A stretch of 7,563 bases of DNA from Desulfosporosinus sp. (GCA_003132105.1 PKWS01000402.1:1-7563); one strand, 5' to 3'. Positions 1 to 6,340 are shown, counted from the first letter of the stretch. Notes: generated by a model not told the origin, from the letters alone. Numbers and translations are program-made.

Positions 1-1503
1 TTAAAGGTGCTGATGATTTGTACGGAAAAGTTGCCGGTCCCACCAGTGCGTGGTGGAGCTATTCAAACCTACATCGAGGGAATCTCAGGAATGTTAAGTC
101 AACAACACGACTTAACGATCTTAGGAACTACAGACCCTTCATTACCTCTTGAGGAATATAAACATGATATTCGGTATGTAAGAATAGATGGCGAACAAAT
201 CTTAGAAATCTATGCTGAAAAGGTCATTAATTTCCTTAAAAATAATTATTTCGATCTTATTCATGTATTTAATCGACCTCGGCTTATTCCATTAATCCGT
301 GAAGTTGCTCCCCATTCACGAATAATTTTAAGTATGCATAACGATATGTTTGGTACTAATAAAATTCACTACAAGGATGCGCTTGCCGCAATAAAAGAAG
401 TAGAACGGATCATTACCGTAAGTGATTATGTGGGAAATACTATCTGTAATCTCTATCCTCAATCAGCTTCAAAGGTTCACACGATCTATTCGGGAGTAAA
501 CCTAGATACTTTTATTCCTTGGAAAAAATCAAATACAGCCGCTCAAATTCGTCAGAAACTACGGAAAGAATATAATCTTGAATCCAAAACTGTTATTTTA
601 TTTGTGGGGCGATTAACCCCAAAAAAGGGTACAGATCTACTACTTCAAGCGCTTAATGAGGTTCATTCATTGGATTCGAATATTGCATTGGTGATTGTGG
701 GCGGAACATGGTACAGTGTTGACACAGTTACTGATTATGTGGCCTATGTTCGCGCCCTAGCAGAGAGAGCTGCTTTTCCTGTGATTACGACAGGTTATGT
801 ATCCGCTAATCTTATTCACCAGTGGTTTTGGACTGGAGATATCTTTGTGTGCCCTTCTCAGTGGCAAGAACCTCTGGCTCGTGTCCATTACGAAGCCATG
901 GCTGCTGGTTTACCCTTTCTGACAACTGCTCGAGGCGGCAATCCAGAAATTGTGATCGATCAAAATGGGTTAATTGTTGAGCAACCCGAGGACCCCATTG
1001 AATTTGCCGAAAAACTTAAAATTCTCCTAACAGATCCCAAACTTCGGAGTAGCATGGGTCAAACTGGTAGGCGTTTAGCTGAAGAACGCTTCAGTTGGGA
1101 ACGTGTAGCACACGAAGTCTTAGAAACATGGACACAGAGATTCAACCTTGAAACGGATACGGAGAATGAGATCGCTCACCTGGATTCGGATAAGGTAAAA
1201 GGTAAGGGTAAGGGTAAAGGTAAAGGTAAAGGTAAAGATTTAGATAAAGGTAAAGAGTTGGATATCAGTAATAAAGACTTGGAAGAATATTATGATCCAG
1301 CAATGGAAGTCGGTTCATCCGTCACAAAGATCACCCGAGAAATGATTTTTCCAATGTGGGTAAATAACAACTCGATTGACTTTACCGGTCCATCCGTGGT
1401 GAGCACCCGAGTCATGATCCGTCCACTTAGGGCAAATATCGATTTAATTGATATTACAGGTTTATCCGCGGTGAAGATTACCCGAGAAATGATCGTTCAT
1501 TAG
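1..1503 (+). CDS. cotSA: CotSA-like spore coat glycosyltransferase (GT4), 5' end cut, with repetitive C-terminal tail
   Basis: Probable retaining GT-B glycosyltransferase of family GT4, resembling Bacillus subtilis CotSA, a spore coat protein; donor and acceptor sugars are unknown. Counting from the GTG at 7, the N-terminal Rossmann domain opens with MICTEKLPVPPVRGGAIQTY (glycine loop G16-G17). The nucleotide-sugar domain has GRLTPKKG (201-208) and the EX7E pair E288/E296 in EPLARVHYEAMAAG. Family members usually start MKVLMICTEK. The in-frame codons TTA AAG at 1-6 extend the reading frame to the window edge, so the true start is probably just upstream; the GTG at 7 is the first start codon visible. 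The catalytic part ends near residue 377, the usual CotSA length. The remaining 120 or so residues hold a (KG)6K run and three copies of an S-x-V-x-x-TRxMI repeat, which CotSA lacks. An intrinsic terminator follows. The enzyme family is secure; the spore coat role is inferred from similarity. Confidence 0.88.
   Translation, partial: LKVLMICTEKLPVPPVRGGAIQTYIEGISGMLSQQHDLTILGTTDPSLPLEEYKHDIRYVRIDGEQILEIYAEKVINFLKNNYFDLIHVFNRPRLIPLIREVAPHSRIILSMHNDMFGTNKIHYKDALAAIKEVERIITVSDYVGNTICNLYPQSASKVHTIYSGVNLDTFIPWKKSNTAAQIRQKLRKEYNLESKTVILFVGRLTPKKGTDLLLQALNEVHSLDSNIALVIVGGTWYSVDTVTDYVAYVRALAERAAFPVITTGYVSANLIHQWFWTGDIFVCPSQWQEPLARVHYEAMAAGLPFLTTARGGNPEIVIDQNGLIVEQPEDPIEFAEKLKILLTDPKLRSSMGQTGRRLAEERFSWERVAHEVLETWTQRFNLETDTENEIAHLDSDKVKGKGKGKGKGKGKDLDKGKELDISNKDLEEYYDPAMEVGSSVTKITREMIFPMWVNNNSIDFTGPSVVSTRVMIRPLRANIDLIDITGLSAVKITREMIVH
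1198..1236 (+). repeat. In-frame AARGGT hexamer tandem repeat encoding (KG)6K
   Basis: Six and a half copies of AAR-GGT run in frame and encode Lys-Gly dipeptides, residues 398-410 of the glycosyltransferase. The first copies use AAG and the later ones AAA. Changes in copy number by slippage would keep the reading frame. The run sits in a charged stretch (DKVKGK...KDLDKGKELD) that probably forms a flexible linker between the catalytic domains and the terminal repeats. Confidence 0.85.
1312..1500 (+). repeat. Three imperfect ~24-residue repeats at the glycosyltransferase C terminus
   Basis: Residues 436-498 contain three related units spaced 24-25 residues apart: GSSVTKITREMI (436-447), GPSVVSTRVMI (461-471) and GLSAVKITREMI (485-496). 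The first and third are almost identical. The units are joined by NNNSIDFT- and NIDLIDIT-like connectors. I recognise no known domain. The pattern suggests a small beta-repeat or a binding motif added to the enzyme. Confidence 0.75.
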
Positions 1504-1559
1504 AAGGGTGATCACTCCTAGTGTCGCCCGTAAGATCTATGGGAATTCAATTTAGATTT

Positions 1560-1590
1560 AAAGGCCACTCAATGGGGTGGTCTTTCCTTT
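1560..1590 (+). terminator. Rho-independent terminator after the glycosyltransferase gene
   Basis: AAAGGCCACTC (1560-1570) pairs with GGGTGGTCTTT (1575-1585) across an AATG loop, giving 11 pairs of which two are G-U. A short CCTTT pyrimidine tract follows. It lies 57 bases after the stop codon and separates this gene from the acetyltransferase. The A-rich left arm means it could also work weakly in the opposite direction. Confidence 0.85.
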
Positions 1591-1665
1591 AAGTGCACCT
1601 TGACCTTCTCAATGAGCCTCCGGAATAGGTCCCCATCAAGGCGAACGCCTTAGTTATGCTCAAAT

Positions 1666-1693
1666 TTGATTTTGTTCTACAAGCAATGATAAT
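1666..1693 (+). promoter_or_regulatory. Probable sigma-A promoter of the acetyltransferase gene
   Basis: TTGATT (1666-1671) and GATAAT (1688-1693) match the -35 and -10 consensus at 4/6 and 5/6 with a 16-base spacer. Transcription would begin near 1700, inside the left arm of the inverted repeat at 1691-1723. This gives a leader of about 40 bases before the start codon. Confidence 0.6.
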
Positions 1694-1723
1694 ATAAGTA
1701 ATCATTACATGATTACTTATATT
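1691..1723 (+). promoter_or_regulatory. Perfect 14-bp inverted repeat over the -10/+1 region (candidate operator)
   Basis: AATATAAGTAATCA (1691-1704) and TGATTACTTATATT (1710-1723) are exact reverse complements separated by TTACA. The element overlaps the 3' half of the proposed -10 box and the transcription start, and ends four bases before the AAGGAG of the acetyltransferase gene. Position and symmetry fit the binding site of a dimeric repressor. A transcript starting near 1700 would lack most of the left arm, so an RNA hairpin is less likely. No regulator gene lies next to it in the window. Confidence 0.7.
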
Positions 1724-1741
1724 TCTAAGGAGTTCTGCATC

Positions 1742-2284
1742 ATGCTAAAAGGTCAAAAGACATCAATACGTCCAATCGAAGAAGATGATATTGATACAAT
1801 GTATCCCTGGTATAATGATCAAGAGGTAAATTTATGGTCCAGCGGGGCTTGGCCCTTGAATACGCTACAAAGCAAAGATCAGCTTGCGTTAAAGTTTCTT
1901 GACGGATCGCCTGATATATATCGCTATGTTATTTTAGATGAAAACGAACTACTGATTGGAACTTTAGGCTTTAAAGAAGTTAATATCCCTGCTCAATCGG
2001 TCGCTCTCTTTGTTGTTATTGGAAATAAGACGTATTGGGGTAAAGGTTATGGAACAGATGCCTTAATCACCTTTTCACGCTTCCTTTTTACCCAGTGGAA
2101 TTTCCACAGGATTTCGCTGGATACTTGGGATGGAAATATTCGAGCTATTAGGGCATATGAAAAAGTCGGTTTCAAGATTGAAGGTCGTCAGCGTGAAGCA
2201 CGTTTTGTGTTAGGAAACTATCACGACGCCATTCTCATGGGTTTATTGCGGGAAGAATTCTTCTCCTTACATGGCAAATTATAA
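1742..2284 (+). CDS. GNAT-family N-acetyltransferase, RimJ/RimL type
   Basis: Acetyl-CoA-dependent N-acetyltransferase of 180 residues, predicted cytoplasmic; the substrate (protein N terminus, polyamine or antibiotic) cannot be read from the sequence. The N terminus, LKGQKTSIRPIEEDDIDTMYPWYND, is typical of the RimJ/RimL/SpeG-like subgroup. Motif A, which binds the CoA pyrophosphate, is YWGKGYGTDAL, with G100-K-G-Y-G-T105. Motif B is NIRAIRAYEKVGF (132-144) followed by EGRQREA. The start at 1742 is chosen because AAGGAG (1727-1732) lies 9 bases upstream. An in-frame ATG at 1709 falls inside the inverted repeat and has no ribosome binding site. The gene has its own promoter and appears monocistronic; no terminator is visible between it and the rib promoter 30 bases downstream. 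It is not RibT, the GNAT protein encoded at the end of the Bacillus rib operon, which is shorter and of a different subgroup. Confidence 0.92.
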   Translation: MLKGQKTSIRPIEEDDIDTMYPWYNDQEVNLWSSGAWPLNTLQSKDQLALKFLDGSPDIYRYVILDENELLIGTLGFKEVNIPAQSVALFVVIGNKTYWGKGYGTDALITFSRFLFTQWNFHRISLDTWDGNIRAIRAYEKVGFKIEGRQREARFVLGNYHDAILMGLLREEFFSLHGKL

Positions 2285-2314
2285 GGTTGCTAAAATCAAA
2301 AGTTTGGAGTAAAC

Positions 2315-2320
2315 TATAAT
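2315..2320 (+). promoter_or_regulatory. -10 box of the riboflavin operon promoter
   Basis: A perfect TATAAT lies 20 bases before the 5' end of the FMN riboswitch, placing transcription start near 2327. No good -35 sequence is found at 16-18 bases. TTGCTA at 2287-2292 is 22 bases away, which is too far. An alternative pairing of TTTGGA (2303-2308) with TTTAAT (2324-2329) is weaker. Confidence 0.55.
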
Positions 2321-2339
2321 AAATTTAATAAACGTAATA

Positions 2340-2447
2340 TTCCTCTGGGGTTGGGTGAAATTCCCTACCGGCGGTAAAGCCCGCGAGCCTTTTGGCAGAC
2401 CCGGTGACATTCCGGGGCCGACAGTAAAGTCTGGATGAGAAGAGGAA
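2340..2447 (+). promoter_or_regulatory. FMN riboswitch (RFN element)
   Basis: Aptamer that binds flavin mononucleotide and represses riboflavin synthesis genes. The conserved RFN segments appear in order: GGGTGAAATTCCCTACCGGC (2353-2372), GGTAAAGCCCGCGAGCC (2373-2389), GACCCGGTGACATTCCGGGG (2398-2417) and GCCGACAGTAAAGTCTGGAT (2417-2436). The closing helix P1 is explicit: TTCCTCT (2340-2346) pairs with AGAGGAA (2441-2447). It precedes ribD, as in Bacillus. Two U-tailed hairpins downstream point to control by premature termination. Confidence 0.97.
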
Positions 2448-2457
2448 CAGGTAGAAT

Positions 2458-2479
2458 GAGGCGTATTTGCGCTTTTTTT
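2458..2479 (+). terminator. Weak U-tailed hairpin in the riboswitch expression platform
   Basis: GAGGCG (2458-2463) pairs with CGCTTT (2470-2475) around a TATTTG loop, using two G-U pairs, and runs directly into a seven-T tract (2473-2479). The stem is short, so alone it would be a poor terminator, but its position right after P1 suits a transcription attenuator. Confidence 0.45.
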
Positions 2480-2499
2480 GAGCTGTGACCTTCTGCTCC

Positions 2500-2530
2500 A
2501 AACACCTAGAGAAAACTTGGGTGTTTTTTT
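2500..2530 (+). terminator. Intrinsic terminator/attenuator of the rib leader
   Basis: AAACACCTAG (2500-2509) pairs with TTGGGTGTTT (2517-2526), about ten pairs including two G-U, around an AGAAAAC loop. A T tract runs through 2524-2530. It is the strongest terminator between the aptamer and ribD and is the likely point at which FMN stops operon transcription. Confidence 0.8.
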
Positions 2531-2573
2531 ATTTCCTATTCGATATAGCTCATCAAACCACTCAGTAAGGTAT

Positions 2574-2650
2574 ATCGAGGCTCGATGCGCGATGTTCGAG
2601 GCTCGAAGGTTAAATATCGTGCTTCGCGCCTCGCGCATCGCGCTTCGCAG
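2574..2650 (+). repeat. Heptanucleotide tandem array (11 x NTCGNNN) forming a long hairpin
   Basis: Read in steps of seven from 2574, the sequence is ATCGAGG, CTCGATG, CGCGATG, TTCGAGG, CTCGAAG, GTTAAAT, ATCGTGC, TTCGCGC, CTCGCGC, ATCGCGC, TTCGCAG: eleven units, most with TCG at positions 2-4. The array also folds on itself. Bases 2583-2608 pair with 2622-2647, giving 23 pairs (one G-U), three mismatches and a 13-base loop. No T run follows, so it is not an ordinary terminator. It lies in the transcribed leader, ending four bases before the ribosome binding site of ribD. A related array occurs at 7041-7082. Confidence 0.85.
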
Positions 2651-2667
2651 TAAGAAAGGTATTTTTT

Positions 2668-3789
2668 ATGCAAGCATCAAGTCCTTCCAATTTCAATGAT
2701 GAAAAGTACATGAAAAGGGCGCTTGATCTGGCAGTCAAGGCAATGGGGAGAACCAGTCCTAATCCTCTAGTTGGCTGTGTAATTGTCAAGGATGAACAGA
2801 TCATCGGAGAAGGGTATCACCTTAAGGCAGGGACGCCTCATGCTGAAGTTCATGCTCTCGCTGCTGCGGGAGAGCAGGCACGCGACGCTACCGTTTATGT
2901 TACCTTAGAACCATGTTCACATTTTGGACGAACGCCTCCCTGCACAGAGGCACTGATCCGTGCCGGGATTAAACGAGTTGTCGTCGCTATGAAAGATCCA
3001 AACCCACTTGTCTCTGGTCGTGGAATTGCTCGCTTGCGAGAGGTCGGAATTCAGGTGGACGTGGGCCTAATGTTTTATGCTGCCTCACTCATCAATGAAG
3101 TCTTTGTTAAAGTTATAACGACAGACTTACCCTTTGTCGTTTACAAAACAGCGATGACCTTAGATGGTAAAATTGCCACTGAGACTGGAGATTCACGCTG
3201 GGTTAGTACGGAGGTTTCTCGGCAATATGTCCATCAGTTACGCGATCGGTACGATGTTATTCTGGCGGGAAGTGAAACTGTCATACTAGATGATCCCGCC
3301 CTCACCTGCCGCCTTCCCAGTGGACATGACCCTGTTAGACTTATCGTCGATGGGAAATTACGTATTGCCGAAAATGCTCAGGTACTTACCTCCTCTGCTC
3401 ACAGCCCTTGTGTTATTGCTACAACCCAAGCTGCCTCTCGCGAGAAGATAGAACGTTTGAGCCACCTCGTAGGGGTTGAAGTGTGGCAATATGACACACT
3501 TCGGCATGTCCCACTGGAAAAGCTGTTGCGAGATCTTGTTCGTCGCGGTTGGACTAGTGTATTGCTGGAAGGCGGCGGTGTACTGGCGGGCACACTCATT
3601 CAAGATCAACTCGTTGACAAAATCGAGTTTTTTATTGCACCCAAACTGGTTGGGGGAAATGGCCCTTCACCCCTTTCGGGTTTACGTATTGAGTGTATGG
3701 CGGAAGCCATAGTCCTACAAGATCTACACATTGATATGTATGCGGGTGATCTTCATGTTACCGGTTATCTACATCAAAAAGAGGTATGA
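2668..3789 (+). CDS. ribD: Bifunctional diaminohydroxyphosphoribosylaminopyrimidine deaminase / 5-amino-6-(5-phosphoribosylamino)uracil reductase
   Basis: Catalyses the second and third steps of the GTP branch of riboflavin synthesis: deamination of the pyrimidine ring, then NADPH-dependent reduction of the ribose chain. The N-terminal deaminase (about 10-130) has the zinc site H58-A-E60 and P82-C83...C92 in PCSHFGRTPPC, with E60 as proton shuttle. The C-terminal reductase (about 155-370) has VYKTAMTLDGKIATETGDSR (158-177), the TCRLP segment, and the glycine-rich LLEGGGVLAG (299-308) expected in the NADPH-binding fold. At 373 residues it is close to the 361 of B. subtilis RibD. The start at 2668 is supported by GAAAGG (2654-2659) 8 bases upstream; the internal ATG at 2710 has no such site. 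It is the first gene of the operon, behind the FMN riboswitch and the heptanucleotide hairpin. Confidence 0.97.
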   Translation: MQASSPSNFNDEKYMKRALDLAVKAMGRTSPNPLVGCVIVKDEQIIGEGYHLKAGTPHAEVHALAAAGEQARDATVYVTLEPCSHFGRTPPCTEALIRAGIKRVVVAMKDPNPLVSGRGIARLREVGIQVDVGLMFYAASLINEVFVKVITTDLPFVVYKTAMTLDGKIATETGDSRWVSTEVSRQYVHQLRDRYDVILAGSETVILDDPALTCRLPSGHDPVRLIVDGKLRIAENAQVLTSSAHSPCVIATTQAASREKIERLSHLVGVEVWQYDTLRHVPLEKLLRDLVRRGWTSVLLEGGGVLAGTLIQDQLVDKIEFFIAPKLVGGNGPSPLSGLRIECMAEAIVLQDLHIDMYAGDLHVTGYLHQKEV

Positions 3790-3839
3790 CAACATAATCG
3801 TATCTTTAACTTAAGAGATGCATTAGAAAGGAGATACAA

Positions 3840-4493
3840 GTGTTTACTGGAATTGTAGAAGAACTGGGCATCGTCCGTTCCCTTCGCCTCTTGCCAGAGT
3901 CTGGTCAACTTACTGTCGAGGGAAATAAAGTCCTTGATGGAACCCAGGTTGGAGATAGCATCGCCATCAACGGTGTTTGCTTGACTGTCATTCAGCAAAG
4001 CGAGCGTGAATTCACTGTGGATGTAATGGCGGAAACGTTAGCAAAAACAAATCTCGCTGAGCTTAAAAGCGGGAGCCGTGTCAACCTAGAGCGAGCGTTA
4101 CAGCTTCAAACCCGTTTAGGTGGACATTTAGTCAGTGGGCACATTGATGGTGTTGGGAACATTCGCAGGATCTCCTCTTGGGGAATCGCTCAAGTTTATG
4201 AAATCAGCGCACCGCCTACCCTTCTTTCCTATATGTTGCCAAAAGGATCAATTGCTATTGACGGGATTTCACTAACAGTGATTGATGTGGAATCTGAATA
4301 TTTTACAGTCTCCCTTATTCCCCATACGTTTGATCAAACCACACTGGGATTAAAGGGGATTCGTTCAAGCGTCAACTTAGAAACAGACCTTATCGGCAAA
4401 TATGTTGCTCGATTTATGGGGATAAACACAGCAGCAAGTAAAAATAAACAAGATCTTTCTCTAGGTTTTTTGGCGGAACACGGATTTATCTAA
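3840..4493 (+). CDS. ribE: Riboflavin synthase alpha subunit
   Basis: Dismutates two molecules of 6,7-dimethyl-8-ribityllumazine to riboflavin plus the pyrimidine that RibH reuses. The 217-residue protein shows the two tandem lumazine-binding barrels typical of the family. The first (1-97) begins with the hallmark MFTGIVEELG and carries INGVCLTV (43-50). The second (98-195) carries the matching IDGISLTV (140-147). The junction GGHLVSGHIDG (94-104) and LIPHTFDQTTL (159-169) are also conserved. The start is GTG, supported by AAAGGAG (3827-3833) 6 bases upstream and by the N-terminal match. It follows ribD after 50 bases with no terminator, so it is part of the operon. The C-terminal 25 residues or so after the second barrel are not conserved in kind. 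Confidence 0.97.
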   Translation: MFTGIVEELGIVRSLRLLPESGQLTVEGNKVLDGTQVGDSIAINGVCLTVIQQSEREFTVDVMAETLAKTNLAELKSGSRVNLERALQLQTRLGGHLVSGHIDGVGNIRRISSWGIAQVYEISAPPTLLSYMLPKGSIAIDGISLTVIDVESEYFTVSLIPHTFDQTTLGLKGIRSSVNLETDLIGKYVARFMGINTAASKNKQDLSLGFLAEHGFI

Positions 4494-4541
4494 TCTTACT
4501 CGTCTAAAACCAATGAGTTAATAGTAAAGGAGTGAAAAACC

Positions 4542-5750
4542 ATGTCGTTTGAATTTAACACGATTGAAGAAGCCTTAGAAGATATACGCCAAGGTAAAAT
4601 GATTGTTATAGTGGATGATGAGGATCGTGAAAACGAAGGTGATCTGGTCATGGCCGCTGAAATGGCGACCCCAGAAGCGATCAATTTTATGGCAACTTAT
4701 GGGCGCGGGCTGATTTGCGTCCCAATGACGAGGGACCGGATTCATGCCTTACAACTCGAACCAATGGTCACTCAAAATACAGATCCTCACGGGACAGCCT
4801 TTACGGTAAGCGTTGATTCTGCAACAAGCTCCACTGGGATCTCCGCTTTTGAACGTGCGCAAACCGTCAAAATTTTGACGGACCCACACAGTGAACCGAC
4901 CGATTTACACCGGCCCGGACATATCTTTCCACTTCAAGCTCGAGAAGGCGGAGTTTTAGTTCGTGCAGGGCATACAGAAGGCTCAGTGGATTTAGCGCGT
5001 CTCGCTGGACTTCAGCCCGCAGGCCTCATTTGCGAGATTATGAATGAAGACGGGACAATGGCTAGAGTCCCAGATTTACAACTTTTTGTTGAAAAGCATA
5101 ATCTTAAATTCATTACACTTGAAGATCTCATTAGTTATCGCCGCCAATCGGAGAAACTTATAGAAAGAGGTGAAAGTATCCATCTCCCTACCAGTTTTGG
5201 CGACTTTCGGGCAGTAGGCTATCTTAGTATTCTCGATCAAAAAGAACACATAGCCTTGGTTAAAGGGACGGTTGATGATGGAGAGCCGGTACTCGTCCGG
5301 GTCCACTCTGAGTGTCTGACGGGGGATGTCTTCCATTCTCGTCGCTGTGACTGTGGAGACCAACTCACTTCGGCATTAGAGGAAATCGAGTGTGAAGGAC
5401 GCGGTGTATTACTCTATATGCGTCAGGAAGGCCGTGGAATTGGTTTGTTGAATAAACTAAGGGCGTATAAACTTCAGGAAGAAGGAAAAGACACGGTCGA
5501 AGCAAACCTAGCCTTGGGATTTCCTGAAGACTTGCGTGACTACGGTGTGGGCGCGCAGATTTTGGCCGACCTTGGGATTTCTAAAGTTCGTTTAATGACC
5601 AATAACCCGCGTAAAATTGTGGGTCTCGAGGGGTATGGCTTGAAAGTTGTGGAACGTGTTCCCATAGAGATACCGTCCATACCAGAAAATTCAGCATATC
5701 TTTGTACCAAAAAAGTTAAAATGGGTCATATATTATCAGGAATTCATTAA
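4542..5750 (+). CDS. ribBA: Bifunctional 3,4-dihydroxy-2-butanone-4-phosphate synthase / GTP cyclohydrolase II
   Basis: Supplies both precursors of riboflavin: the four-carbon unit from ribulose-5-phosphate and the pyrimidine from GTP. The N-terminal RibB domain (about 1-200) has the acidic metal and substrate loop DDEDRENEGDL (25-35), RPGHIFPL (124-131), RAGHTEGSVDL (141-151) and ICEIMNEDGTMAR (163-175). The C-terminal RibA domain (about 205-402) has the zinc cysteines C258, C269 and C271 in HSECLTGDVFHSRRCDCGD, the GTP-binding RQEGRGIGLLNKLRAY (294-309), and LRDYGVGAQILADLG plus MTNNPRKIVGLEGYGL. Both active sites look intact, and 402 residues is normal for the fusion. AAAGGAG (4526-4532) lies 9 bases before the ATG. 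The gene sits 48 bases after ribE in the same order as in the Bacillus operon. Confidence 0.97.
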   Translation: MSFEFNTIEEALEDIRQGKMIVIVDDEDRENEGDLVMAAEMATPEAINFMATYGRGLICVPMTRDRIHALQLEPMVTQNTDPHGTAFTVSVDSATSSTGISAFERAQTVKILTDPHSEPTDLHRPGHIFPLQAREGGVLVRAGHTEGSVDLARLAGLQPAGLICEIMNEDGTMARVPDLQLFVEKHNLKFITLEDLISYRRQSEKLIERGESIHLPTSFGDFRAVGYLSILDQKEHIALVKGTVDDGEPVLVRVHSECLTGDVFHSRRCDCGDQLTSALEEIECEGRGVLLYMRQEGRGIGLLNKLRAYKLQEEGKDTVEANLALGFPEDLRDYGVGAQILADLGISKVRLMTNNPRKIVGLEGYGLKVVERVPIEIPSIPENSAYLCTKKVKMGHILSGIH

Positions 5751-5758
5751 AAGGATCA

Positions 5759-5786
5759 ATATATCAATTCGGATAATTGAATATAT
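5759..5786 (+). repeat. AT-rich inverted repeat between ribBA and ribH
   Basis: ATATATCAATT (5759-5769) pairs with AATTG-A-ATATAT (5775-5786): eleven A-T-rich pairs with one bulged A around a CGGAT loop. There is no T run, so termination is unlikely. It lies in the 65-base gap before ribH and might affect mRNA processing or stability inside the operon. The low stability makes a role uncertain. Confidence 0.45.
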
Positions 5787-5799
5787 GAACTTAAGTAAA

Positions 5800-5805
5800 G
5801 AAAGG
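5800..5805 (+). promoter_or_regulatory. Ribosome binding site deciding the ribH start
   Basis: GAAAGG matches the 5' part of the full Shine-Dalgarno complement GAAAGGAGGTG. If pairing is aligned to that full site, it reaches 5810, leaving 5 bases before the GTG at 5816 but overlapping the TTG at 5810. This favours GTG 5816 as the start codon. Confidence 0.65.
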
Positions 5806-5815
5806 TTGTTTGACT

Positions 5816-6277
5816 GTGAAAACTTATGAAGGAAATTTATTAGCTCAAGGTCTTAAGATTGGAATTATTGCTGCACGGTTTAATGAATTTATCACGAGCA
5901 AATTAGTGGGCGGTGCAATTGATGCCTTACACAGACACGGGGTGCTTGAAGACGATATTGAATTAGCTTGGGTCCCAGGAGCCTTTGAGATTCCTCTCGT
6001 GGCTCAAAAAATGGCAAACTCTAAGCGTTATGATGCGGTCGTTTGCCTTGGTGCCGTTATTCGCGGTGCCACTCCTCATTTTGATCTGGTCAGTAATGAA
6101 GTTAGTAAAGGAATTGCCCAAGTGGGCTTACAAACTGGGGTTCCCATAATTTTCGGGGTCTTAGCTACTGATAGCATTGAACAAGCGATTGAACGTGCTG
6201 GAACAAAAGCTGGAAATAAAGGCTTTGACGCTGCAATGACTGCGATTGAAACTGTGAACTTGCTTAAATCCTTCTAA
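5816..6277 (+). CDS. ribH: 6,7-dimethyl-8-ribityllumazine synthase
   Basis: Condenses 5-amino-6-ribitylamino-uracil with dihydroxybutanone phosphate to lumazine, the substrate of RibE; in related bacteria the subunits form an icosahedral shell that can enclose riboflavin synthase. From the GTG the protein is 153 residues, the usual family length, and starts MKTYEGNLLAQGLKIGI. Active-site segments are RFNEFI (21-26), PGAFEIP (54-60), LGAVIRGATPHFD (78-90, with catalytic H88), GVLATDSIEQA and GTKAGNKG (129-136). A TTG at 5810 would add two residues but is too close to the ribosome binding site. It is the last rib gene, 65 bases after ribBA. No intrinsic terminator is visible after it, so some transcripts may run on into the sigma factor gene. 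Confidence 0.96.
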   Translation: MKTYEGNLLAQGLKIGIIAARFNEFITSKLVGGAIDALHRHGVLEDDIELAWVPGAFEIPLVAQKMANSKRYDAVVCLGAVIRGATPHFDLVSNEVSKGIAQVGLQTGVPIIFGVLATDSIEQAIERAGTKAGNKGFDAAMTAIETVNLLKSF

Positions 6278-6340
6278 TGGACAAATTATACGTAACTCAT
6301 AGAGCATTAGCAATATATGGAAGATAGTCCACAAAAAAAA

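Noticed and set aside
1638..1651. Small hairpin AAGGCG-AA-CGCCTT as a terminator or RNA element
   Set aside because: Six pairs with a two-base loop and no T run. Together with other short complementary bits in 1591-1665 it is not enough to support a structured RNA.
1709..1741. Upstream ATG start for the acetyltransferase
   Set aside because: It falls in the right arm of the inverted repeat, has no Shine-Dalgarno and adds residues unlike the family. The ATG at 1742 has AAGGAG at 9 bases.
1742..2284. RibT as the identity of the acetyltransferase beside the rib operon
   Set aside because: RibT is shorter, lies at the 3' end of the Bacillus operon and belongs to another GNAT subgroup. This gene is upstream with a separate promoter.
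2279..2638. Minus-strand open frame of 119 codons over the FMN riboswitch
   Set aside because: It is antisense to the aptamer and lacks a ribosome binding site and any recognisable motif. The conserved RNA explains the sequence.
2574..2650. CRISPR array
   Set aside because: The units are seven bases in direct contact with no spacers, and no cas genes are present.
2478..2699. Open frame of 73 codons across the rib leader and heptanucleotide array
   Set aside because: It runs through the attenuator, the repeat array and the ribD ribosome binding site, and its residues (EAR/LRAS repeats) are just the translated heptamers. The start has no ribosome binding site.
3358..3609. Minus-strand and alternate-frame open frames inside ribD, ribE, ribBA and ribH
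   Set aside because: They overlap well-conserved enzyme genes completely, have no ribosome binding sites and show no domain features.
5810..5815. TTG start for ribH
   Set aside because: It is too close to GAAAGG. The GTG at 5816 gives the usual family N terminus and length.
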